From NCBI GenBank assembly GCA_004026145.2, contig CP034986.1:13441804-13505803 (forward strand): a DNA stretch of 64,000 nucleotides. The letters run 5' to 3'. How positions within the stretch are numbered: position 1 is the first letter of the stretch; each line of letters starts with the position of its first letter. The DNA is from Takifugu bimaculatus (lineage: Eukaryota > Chordata > Actinopteri > Tetraodontiformes > Tetraodontidae). The position numbers were made by a program, and so were the translations under genes. The notes under the pieces are model-generated. The model did no database searches, was not told the DNA's origin, and saw nothing but the letters and a program-made list of their open reading frames with translations. Below, piece after piece: positions 11,737-20,600 of the stretch.

Positions 11737-13530
11737 TCAAGACAACACAGCCTGGGAGTTGTGGAGCCCGACCAGATTGTCTACGCTGACCGACCGCTTC
11801 ATCGCAGCTTTGCTCAGGTCCTTGTACTTGTCCTCACACAGTCGGGAGATGGCCTGCAGGTCGGAGATGACAGGGGTTACTGGGACGGCGGCGGGCATCG
11901 CCGTGGAAACGCGGCTCCGGACAAACGCACCTCCAGTTTCTGCGCTCGCTTCTTGCTCAGCGGCTCCAGAGGGAAGCTGAGGTTGTTGTCGTCGGCCAGC
12001 GAGCGCAGGTCAAAGTAGTACTTGGCGTAGACGCTGGCGGGAACGTTGATGTTGAACTGAAGCAGCTCCAGGAAGTGACGCTCCATCTCGTTCCTGGAGA
12101 GCAACAACAACAACACAGCAGCAGCTAAGCTGGTCAGTATGGAGGTTAGAACGGGATCCCTGCAGGACAAACGCTCGCTCACATGTCCTCCACCGTGATG
12201 TCCTTGAGGATCTGGCAGTAGTCCACATTCCACACGGCCTGGTCGTCCCACACCTTTGAGGCCAGCAGGATGGCGCCGAGGACGATCCGTTTCCAGTTAC
12301 AGGGGCAGATGTCCATCTCGGCGTAGGTCAGCAGCCTCTCCAGGTAAACCTACAAGATCTACAACATCAACGACCCTGTATGGAAACACGTCCCGTGGCG
12401 TGAAGCGGCCCCACTGACCAGAGTGACGATGGCACACTCCGCAGTGAGCTGGGCCGAACTGAAGAGCATCCGGATGAAGCGGTAGATGAGTTTATGCTCT
12501 GGGTCCACCACGGAGTAGTCATCCGGAACCTTTTCTCTCTGGATATTCAGGGAAAATCATCATGAATCAACCGGCACGGCGCCATAAAGGCTCCATCTGC
12601 GGTGAGAGGTGTGCTCACAGATAAAGGATGCTTCTTCTCGTCAAATATGTCCAGGGAGCGGTTTGAATCTCTGAAAGCAGAAAACAACGCACGCAAATTC
12701 AACAAATAGAAGATCGGGCGGTGCATCTCCAACTTTCTCACCTGTTCTTTATGTGATAATAAATGGCCAGTGCAACGCTGAAACAGACGGAAGCACAATT
12801 TTAGCTCCCAAACATGCACATAAGGTGTTTCAATGCAGAGGTTGTGTCACCATTTGATGGTGCTCTTGAGGTTGGGCTGGCTGACTGTGCTGTCATCTAT
12901 GAATATCGTCGAGCAGGAACTGAACTTTTTGGTCAAAGTTCCTGGGGAGAACTGCAAAAAGGAGATCATTTGGGGAGAATGACCCCAGACATCCGGCCAA
13001 CGATGCTTCCGGAAGGCACATTCGAGAGCTTACGTGATTTATGTAATTGCTTTTCCTTCTCTCCCGAACTGCAACGCAAAGAAGAGACGCCGTGAGGTGC
13101 TTTCAGTTCAAACGGCGACATATTTCAGAGAGAATTACCAACCATCTGTCTGAGACTTGTTGAGGAACAGGGTGCTGGCTCGAGGGTGGTCTGACGGGTT
13201 GGCTTCCTGGGCCAATTCTATGGAGGACGAGCACATATTTTTGTTCAGAGGACTCCTGCTGCAAAGATTACACTATATATGATCATTCATTATCAGTTCT
13301 AATGTTGGGCATTTTTAGCTGCTAGTGATGACGTTAATATATGGAACCAAATCCGCTTGTATGGACCGACCTTCCGGCAGCTCCCTGTCGCTGATGTGCT
13401 GCAGGTATGTCCCGGTGTCCTCACTCACGTCCTCGGTGGTGGTGATGGGACACTCTTCCAGCTCCACTTGTCTCCTGTGGACCTTGGGACTGTCTCCCGG
13501 AGAGATGCAGCACGAAACGGAGCCTCCCAT
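11737..13530 (-). CDS. ccnyl1: Cyclin-Y-like protein 1
   Basis: Ten coding exons can be assembled on the minus strand: 13371-13530, 13143-13217, 13034-13068, 12851-12951, 12742-12777, 12619-12670, 12419-12538, 12183-12349, 11931-12093 and 11737-11853. All have AG acceptors and GT donors and stay in phase, giving 1026 bases and 341 residues. The product matches vertebrate CCNYL1. It starts MGGSVSCC, an N-myristoylation plus palmitoyl-Cys type membrane anchor. It has the conserved SSCSTIF and RSVSVDN phospho-sites (Ser326 in the latter) and the cyclin box around residues 150-280, with motifs such as LTAECAIVTLVYLERLL and QFNINVPASVYAKYY. Family knowledge: cyclin Y proteins recruit and activate CDK14/CDK16 at the plasma membrane and act in Wnt/LRP6 signalling. 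NRSLDIFDE and NEMERHFLELL favour CCNYL1 over CCNY. The N-terminal region is shorter than the human one (359 residues). Exon 2 has a weak donor (GTTGGT). The gene is divergent from mettl21a. Confidence 0.95.
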
Positions 13531-14384
13531 CTTTGATCTGCTCTACTGCTAAATCAGATCTGGGACGACATCTGCCTCGGAAGAAAAACCTCCATTTGAA
13601 GCCCGTGTGTGTTCCGATTTAAGCACATTACTGGACGCCTCCCGCGGTCTGTGTTCGGAGTACAATGGGAATCTATGCAGTTAGAGCCCACTGGGTATTT
13701 GCGGTACGTGCAGGACAGCTGACATATTCAGGGCGTGTTCGCAGCATAGTACGGACACAAGTCAGGACCAAAGTCCGTGAGTCGCTCAAATCTAATTTAC
13801 TTGAAAGCTAAAGCTATTGGTCTCTCATTTACTGAAGCAGGATAAGGATAAAACAACCCGGGCGCCGTCTCCCTCCATAACTAGCCCCCTTAAAGTTAGC
13901 CTCCAGACCCTAATCCTCTTCCTACTTCTTCGGCAACGAGACCCGCATTTGCCTCACCGATTCAAACTGTGTTTATAACGGCCGGAGAAAGTCTTAAAAT
14001 TGTTAAATAACCTAAAGTTATGTAACGACTGGACGTTTATTTAGCGAGGCAACGTTAGCTTCCGTCCCGTCGCATTCGACCGGAAGTTGTTTAGATGTCA
14101 GTTCAGCACCAGTCTTTCAGTTTAATAGTGACTTCCGCTCCCTTTCAAAGTAAAAATCATCACTTATGAAGTGTACAATGACAGCGACCATTCGGGATCG
14201 ATTGTTTGAATAGTTAGAAATGGCGATTCTTAAAATAACTTAATTGTACACCCGCAGCTGTCCGCGCGGCAGAGGTTTTGGCCAGCGTCAAATGTCACGT
14301 GAGACCAAACAGGAAGAGCCGCACTGCGCATGTGTACCATGGTCAGTAAGAAATGACTGCATGTTGTTGCTGTTATTTTGCAGC
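13531..14384. promoter_or_regulatory. Divergent promoter interval ccnyl1 / mettl21a
   Basis: These 854 bases separate two start codons on opposite strands, so both promoters must lie here. Visible sites are an ETS-type CCGGAAGT at 14080-14087, an opposed ETS-type ACTTCCGC at 14131-14138, and an E-box CACGTG at 14296-14301 in the context GTCACGTGAG. There is no TATA box at an obvious place. Transcription starts are inferred only. A polypyrimidine stretch ending TTTTGCAG stops two bases before the mettl21a ATG and could be the acceptor of a 5' UTR intron. Confidence 0.5.
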
Positions 14385-15197
14385 ATGGCTCTCGTCCCGT
14401 ATGTAGAGAATTCGTTGCCGGTGCTCTCCAAGCTTCACAGTTCGTCCGCAGAGTTTCGCTTCGTCGACCGTGACCTCCGGCTTGCCCAGGACTGGAAGAG
14501 GCTCGGAGTCGCCGCGGTCGTGTGGGATGCGGTGAGTGTTGTTGGTCTGGATGCTGCCTGTTATTCGGCTGCCAGTGCTCGAAATGTGACAGAGTCACAC
14601 GTGTGTATTCGACAGGCGGTTGTCCTGTGCATGTACCTGGAGCTGGGGCAAGTGGATTTGAAGGAGAAGGAGGTGATCGAACTGGGAGCTGGAACTGGTC
14701 TGGTGGGAATCGTAGCCGCCCTGATGGGTGAGTTCAACAATTTAGCACAAAAAATAAGCTTTAAATTTGAGTTGTATATTGAAGTATGCTCGTTTCCAGG
14801 TGCCAGGGCGACCATCACCGACAGGGAGCCTGCCCTGGACTTCCTCTCCGCCAACGTGAAGGCCAACCTCCCTGCCGACTCCCCGGGATCAGCGGTGGTG
14901 TCGGAGCTGAGCTGGGGCGAGGGCCTGGACCGATACCCAGCCGGCGGCTTCGACCTGGTGCTCGGAGCGGACATCATTTACCTGGAGGACACTTTTGGGC
15001 CACTGCTGCGGACCCTGGAGCACCTGTGCTCCGAATCCACACTCATTCTACTGGCCTGCAAAATCCGCTACCAGCGAGACTCGGACTTCCTGAGCCTGCT
15101 GGGGCAGCGGTTCGGAATCCGGGAGGTTCACTACGACAAAGAGAGGGACATCCACGTGTACAAGGCCTGGAAACTGTCCCCTGTCAAGGATTTATGA
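14385..15197 (+). CDS. mettl21a: Protein-lysine methyltransferase METTL21A
   Basis: Three exons: 14385-14531, 14616-14727 and 14800-15197. They total 657 bases and 218 residues, the same length as the human protein. The start MALVPY is the family start. The seven-beta-strand SAM fold is evident: VVWDA, motif I ELGAGTGLVGIVAAL, an acidic TITDRE after strand 2, and LGADIIYLEDTF carrying the DxxY signature of the METTL21/VCPKMT family. Family knowledge: METTL21A trimethylates a lysine in the C-terminal part of cytosolic and nuclear Hsp70 proteins (Lys561 of HSPA8). Introns are only 84 and 72 bases, both multiples of three and free of in-frame stops, so the frame stays open through the unspliced gene. 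The frame is also open upstream of the chosen ATG. I keep this ATG because it matches the conserved N terminus. Confidence 0.96.
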   Translation: MALVPYVENSLPVLSKLHSSSAEFRFVDRDLRLAQDWKRLGVAAVVWDAVSVVGLDAACYSAASARNVTESHVCIRQAVVLCMYLELGQVDLKEKEVIELGAGTGLVGIVAALMGEFNNLAQKISFKFELYIEVCSFPGARATITDREPALDFLSANVKANLPADSPGSAVVSELSWGEGLDRYPAGGFDLVLGADIIYLEDTFGPLLRTLEHLCSESTLILLACKIRYQRDSDFLSLLGQRFGIREVHYDKERDIHVYKAWKLSPVKDL

Positions 15198-16712
15198 CCA
15201 CCATGAGGAATGAAAGATTACCAGAAAGACATTTATTATCAGCTGCCAAAAATGTAATATTTCAATAGCTCTAACATAATGCACTGTATTATACAAGTTG
15301 GTGCTGACATTTAAAAATTGTGAATACAAAATGAACCAAAAGCAACACCAGATAAGCAGTTGACAATACATAATACCAAAAGTAATACAATATGGCATTC
15401 CTTAATAATGAAAATATCCATTTGTTCACCGAGACGTTTCCTATTTTTGTTGCACATCACGTTTTTTCGTCGTTAGCCAGATGTGACGGGTAATTATCTG
15501 TAATGTTGCATTAGATGAACCCCGAGCGACAGTAATAATCCACAGATGTTTAAGGTCACCTCTCCCAGCAGCAGGAGAGAAACTGAAATGTGGTAGGATT
15601 GTAACTGCAAGAGAAAAGTGCCAAGACGACACGGCCGAGGCGTCCCGGTGCAGCTCCTAGCAGACGGGTCTGGTTTGGATTTACACCATGGAGCATGCAA
15701 GGAGGATGGTTAGGCAGCTAATGTGACATACTAGCGCAACTCGGCATGTTGATAAAAATAAAATAAAATTTGAGTAATTGGTGCCCTGCCGCATGTCGCG
15801 CTCCCCTTTGCTGCTGAGGACTGTGCTGTCAAACAGGAAGGGATGGTGCAGATTCACGAGTAAAAAGAATTCAAGGTCGACAGAAGAAGCTACCAAGGCT
15901 CATCGTTCTTAGCTTTGGGTTCAAAAACAGTCCAGAATGTCGTAAAACTTTAAAATGCATTTAAAAAAAAAAAAAAATCCATTTTGGAAGATTCATACAG
16001 CGGCAACAGAAGAAACAATTCAGGATATCTTTCGCAGAAACGAACAACCCCAGCCGTGTCGGGGAACAAGCACCAGGGACTCAAACAATGGTTCCGATTC
16101 TAAATTTATGAAGCCGGAATTAACATGATTACAAGTTTACAACAAAATAGTTAGCTTTGTTCATGTCTATGGAGGCAAATGGAAAAGAAAAACGTCAGTG
16201 TCGTTAGGCAAGCAGAGAAGCTGATACAAACCAAAACATAGCTAAAAGATAAAATTGCCCGTGACACGGTCCACCTAAGGGCAACGCACTAGTAACAGAG
16301 GTTACGGCTAAATGCTGCAGGCAGAGGGAGCCATTGAGTATTCCAGGGGCGTCTGGGAGATGAAACTGTAAAAAGTTCTGTCGTTAATGCCAATGATGAT
16401 GGAGCAGTTCTCCTGTGCTGCTGGTGACGTTGCCCAGTCTGTCCAGACACCCGTGACTGCAGCGCTTCCCCGCGGCCACTTCCTCGTTCACATCCGGTTC
16501 ATCTGGTCGTGGCAAACTGATGGCAACAGGCTTTTCAAATTGTGGAAGTGGTGTGTGTGTATTTACACTTTTTCTTTTTTTTTTTTTTTTAAATCAGCAG
16601 TCTTTAAAAAGAAAGGAAAGTAGTAGAAAAGGGGGAGGAGCTCTGTGCTGAGTCTCTGAACGCACGCGGACCAATGGGCTCCTGCCGAGCCGGCGCCAGG
16701 CGCGTTTGCCTA
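15198..16712. other. Convergent 3' UTR interval mettl21a / creb1
   Basis: The two stop codons face each other across 1.5 kb with no further coding. On the plus strand, AATAAA motifs at 15757-15767 could end the mettl21a transcript. On the minus strand, TTTATT at 15232-15237 reads AATAAA and could end a long creb1 3' UTR, almost at the mettl21a stop. The two 3' UTRs would then overlap by about 500 bases. There are poly-A/T runs at 15961-15975 and 16571-16590. Confidence 0.45.
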
Positions 16713-16857
16713 CTACTCAGATTTGTGGCAGTACAAGTCTTTGAGGGCTTTGAGTTCCTCGATGAGGGTCTTGTTCTGGTTCTCCAGCACTGCGACGCGG
16801 TTCTCCAGACACTTGACGTATTCCTTCTTCTTCCTGCGACACTCGCGAGCTGCCTCC
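16713..16857 (-). CDS. creb1: creb1 last coding exon, basic region and leucine zipper
   Basis: Exon of 145 bases, entered in phase with the split Arg of KNR. It encodes EAARECRRKKKEYVK, then the zipper with heptad leucines (CLENRVAVLENQNKTL), ending CHKSE and TAG at 16713-16715. Near-identical to mammalian CREB1, except that mammals end in Asp instead of Glu. Confidence 0.96.
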
Positions 16858-19482
16858 CTGCAAGAAACGCCCACAACCCTTGAGAATCTCCCGTCCAGGA
16901 TGAGATCTGGCAACATGTTAGTTGCTCAAAGGCTGAAGCTCATCCCTCCCACCTGTTTTTCATAAGCCGGACTTCCCTTTTGCGTGTGACCTCTTCGGTG
17001 ACCCCGCCTGCACCCAGTGCCGGCGAAGTGGCCATGACCACCCCCGGAGTGATGGCGCTGGTGGCGGCTGTGCGGATTTGATAGGCCTGGACGTCGCCTG
17101 AGGCCGCTGTTGCAGGCAAACACACACACACACGTGTAAATTGGACATCTCAGAAAGTTGGACCGGGCTGAGGACCGCCGAACTACTCCCACCTTGTACG
17201 ACCACCTGGTTGCTGGGGACGAGAATCTGCTGCCCGTCACTGGTCTGGGCGTACTGCAGGATGGTTGCGCCGGGCTGGCCCGCCGTGGTGTTTGCCATGG
17301 TCAGCGTCTGCAGACCCTGCACGCCGTCTGTGCCGTTGTTGGCCAGCTGGATCGCCCCACCTTGAGTGATGGCGACTGCCGAAACACGACAACATGAGAA
17401 CCCGGAACCGAGCGCCTCGTTGACGACGTCCCAGTAAAGAAACGCTTACTGTACTGGCCGCTGCTGGTCTGATAGATGGGAGTGGGCATGGTAACCGTAG
17501 TGATGGCGGGGGCAGAGTCGTCCTCGGACTTCTCTTCTTCGATTCGAGGCACCGCGGGAGCGTCTGACGATAAATCGTTGAGGATCTTCCTGTAAAGTGT
17601 GACAAGCAAACATCAGGAACAAAGTTGGTGTGCGGAGGTCGTTATTGCTGAATTCTGGGGTGTCGCTTCTTCACTTGCCTGTAGGACGGCCTCCGAGAGA
17701 GGATCTCTCTCCTCTTCTGAGAGTCTGTCACACTGTCCACAGACTCCTGGGAGTCCTCGCTCTCGGCAACGGTCGATATCTTTGAAAACACACCACAGCA
17801 CTTATGCATCTTTCTAGACAAGCAAGTTGCAAGTTGGAGACGGGAGAGAGGAGGAGCCCCGTTTCAACTGAAGGATTCCACTGCTAAAATAGCTCCACCT
17901 GAACGCCACGCAAAGCTGCTGTGGCGTGACCGCGTATACGTGCACCTACACAAGTGGGTCGAGTTCATGTCCACTGGCTCCTCTGTAGGCCCGTCAGAGA
18001 CTTCCTGGTACAGCTCATTTCTGGGCTCACCTCATAGCTTTATCTTCTGCTCTCTGCCACACAGCTCAAACTAACTGCTATTGCAATTTTTTTCCTCTCA
18101 ACATTGAAATTTACTGTGCAATTATTGTTTTCAAGGTCTTCTTCTTGTGTTTTTCCAGCAGACACATTGTAATAAACACGAGATTTGTTATACGTCAAAC
18201 ATTCTTTCTTATAGGCTCGGCTCATGTTAAGATAAAGGCAAATAAAGCATGTATCAATATGAACGACGGTTTATTTATCTGCTTCATTCACAGCATGTAA
18301 TCTCCCTAAATACTCTGACTTGTGGTTTTGTAAGCCTTCAATACAACAACTTGACAAAAACTACCAAACAAACGAAGCGTAAGCCTAAGTTTAAAAGTCA
18401 GTAATAAATAACACAAACTGAAGTTCAGTTTACAACAATAACGCAAACAAAACTGTGGCTTTACCACTTTAACGTGTCCAACTTTACATGTTTCATGAAA
18501 AATACATGATATGTAAACATATGGACTACACTTCTTAAACGTTCTATGAACTCAACACTCTAAATAAATGAATGAAAAATACCTATCTAAAAAATAATAG
18601 TTAATGAGCTCCAGTTAGCAGCAGGATGCTCAGCCAAGTGCGGAATTAGAGAGTGCATTGTTAACTTCTGTTACACTTGTCGACCACCGGTTTTTTTTTT
18701 ATAATTTGTTTTATTATGAAAATTGAGCAGATTCTCTTGTTTTTCTGGCTTGACGCAATGGATCGTGGGGGTTCGCGCTGCCACGTGTTCAGTGTAAATG
18801 CCACAGTTCTTTAACACTGGGCGGCCAAAAGGAAACTGCGTTCAAATCTCAGCGCACCCGTGTCTGGCGCGAGACCACAGGTGAAACACAGGTTAAAGTG
18901 CACCGACGACGTCTCCGCCTGCCTGCTGGACTCACAAGTCGCGTGACCAGATCTCGTTACCAGTCAAATCGCACTCTTTGCAGTTGGAAAAAACAGTTTT
19001 ATTATTTCGCGACATTATTGCAAATGCGATTAACCGTTCAGCACTAGCACATGTTGAGCCGACACCACCAGTGGAAATGTGGCGTTCGACATCTCACAGT
19101 CCTAAAAGGAAAGGTTTTGGAACATCCACAACCTAGTTGTTCTATAATAGACTGAGATGGAAGCTTCTCTTACCTGCACAGTCTGAACTTGTGGAGACTG
19201 AATGACAGAGGGCTGGGCGGCTTGGATCACACCGTGCACTTGGACCGTCTGGCCGTTGGGAAGCTGCACCAGTGTTACTGTGGGACTACTGGAGGAAACC
19301 TGGGCCGCTGCTATAGACGCCTGGAACACACAGCCACACCGTCACCGTGGAGACAAGCAGATTTCATATTTCAGTTGGTCAGTAAAAACCAGTGTATTTA
19401 CCTGGGCCAGGGTGATGTGCTGGGCCTCTGACTCTGCGACAGCTGTTTCACCACTTTGCTGTGTGTCTGCACCAGCCTCCAT
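16713..19482 (-). CDS. creb1: Cyclic AMP-responsive element-binding protein 1
   Basis: Seven coding exons on the minus strand: 19402-19482, 19174-19320, 17679-17779, 17450-17589, 17193-17375, 16953-17106 and 16713-16857. They sum to 951 bases and 316 residues. The start (MEAGADTQQSG) aligns with the second Met of the mammalian MTMESG start. In order: glutamine-rich Q1 with TVTLVQLPNGQTVQVHGVIQ; the kinase-inducible domain with SRRPSYRK (Ser108 here, equivalent to Ser133 of human CREB); the Q2 activation domain (AITQGGAIQLANNGTDGVQG); then the basic region RKREVRLMKNR-EAARECRRKKK and a leucine zipper ending CHKSE. Family knowledge: it binds TGACGTCA as a dimer and recruits CBP/p300 after Ser phosphorylation by PKA or CaMK. 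The optional alpha exon of mammals is not seen, so this is a delta-type form. The intron after the phospho-site exon uses a GC donor. The gene is convergent with mettl21a and divergent from klf7. Confidence 0.97.
17679..17779 (-). CDS. creb1: creb1 exon carrying the P-box (Ser133 equivalent)
   Basis: Exon of 101 bases encoding ISTVAESEDSQESVD and on to SRRPSY, plus two bases of the split Arg codon. It contains the PKA site RRPS. The acceptor is TTTTCAAAG. The donor is AG|GCAAGT, a GC donor. No GT donor keeps the frame to the next exon, which begins G-AAG-ATC (Lys-Ile). It is conserved as a separate exon in mammalian CREB genes. Confidence 0.95.
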
Positions 19483-19495
19483 GATAATTCAAAGT

Positions 19496-20600
19496 CTGCA
19501 AACAGCAGGAAACAAGTTGTCTGTGCACCTTTTAAGTTGCACATGGAGAATTACTGCTACCACATGCAGCAACACACACACAACACACCATTATTGATAT
19601 TTTGAAGGAGGGTGTGGCTTAGCCCAACATGCTAATAATAATAGCTTGAACGTTTTCCTCACACTCTCCAAAACTGCTGCGATTACGAATTTGGAGAACA
19701 ATCGCGCCTAAAAATAGAGGCCAACTTTAAAATAATTCCCCAGGGCAGAGTTGCCTGTTCTCATCTTACAGTTAGCACACAGCTAGCTAGCATGAGCGCG
19801 CTAACAGGCTAATAATGCTGAGAACCGTAACACAGCTAATGGCCTTATTTTTAAAAATTTCATAATATTTATCAGGTGGTTGTAACTTGCACACCAGCTC
19901 GTGTCGCAAACGCTATATTTCTTGTCAGTTTTAACCACAATTCAGACGAACACGCGCTTATTGGCTAAGTTGCTGGCTACGAGCGTATTTGGAGGGAAAT
20001 CTCAATAAGGTTTCTCCCCGGTATGTTTGCAACTACAGAACCACACTTTCAACAACGGGGTGATTGTCCCCGCTTTATGCACTCCTACACACGCATCGGT
20101 CTCTCCCATTTATTAGCGTTCAAATTAATGCGGGGAAAACCACACATCCCACTCCAATTTCAATACCTATGTCTCTATAGTGTTGCGAGCCTGCGAGCCG
20201 AGCAGAGACTGACTCATTTTGTGAGCCTCTGCAACAAGGCCGCCATGATCTCTTTGTTGGCATTCTGCGGATATTTATGCGCAAATAACATCTGCGAGAC
20301 GCCATCTATCTCTTTAGCAAACATCGGACGCGTATCCTCTTACCAACACAGACTCGCTTCGTCACTCCCGGGTCTACGGAGCTCCACTTTTATTCAGGCC
20401 GACACGTAAGAGACCGCGTCAGGCTACACCTCCGTCGCGTCACCGAGAACAACAACAGGGAGAGGACGAGGGAGACGACGACAGAGAACATCAGCCCTGT
20501 CGGCAGTAGCCGAATGTAGCCGGAGATGGCCGAAAGGAGACGAAGTGCTGCCGGAAAGTGACGGAAATTGCCGAAGGGTTCACTTGATCTTGTTCGGGCA
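19496..20600 (-). promoter_or_regulatory. creb1: creb1 first intron, non-coding exon 1 and promoter
   Basis: The first coding exon is entered through TTTGCAG|ACTTTG (boundary at 19495). Upstream on the minus strand a strong donor, TTG|GTAAGAG, ends a likely non-coding exon at 20344. The flanking GC-richer stretch to about 20600 is the probable promoter. Four CRE half-sites (CGTCA or TGACG) lie at 20360-20364, 20417-20421, 20438-20442 and 20559-20563. Mammalian CREB promoters are known to contain CREs and to autoregulate, which fits. The transcription start is not defined by sequence alone. Confidence 0.55.

Noticed and set aside
17946..18020. Possible extra creb1 exon between CCAG and GTGCAC on the minus strand
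   Set aside because: In the required phase it begins AAA TGA and would stop at once. Kept only as a remote chance of a truncating alternative exon.
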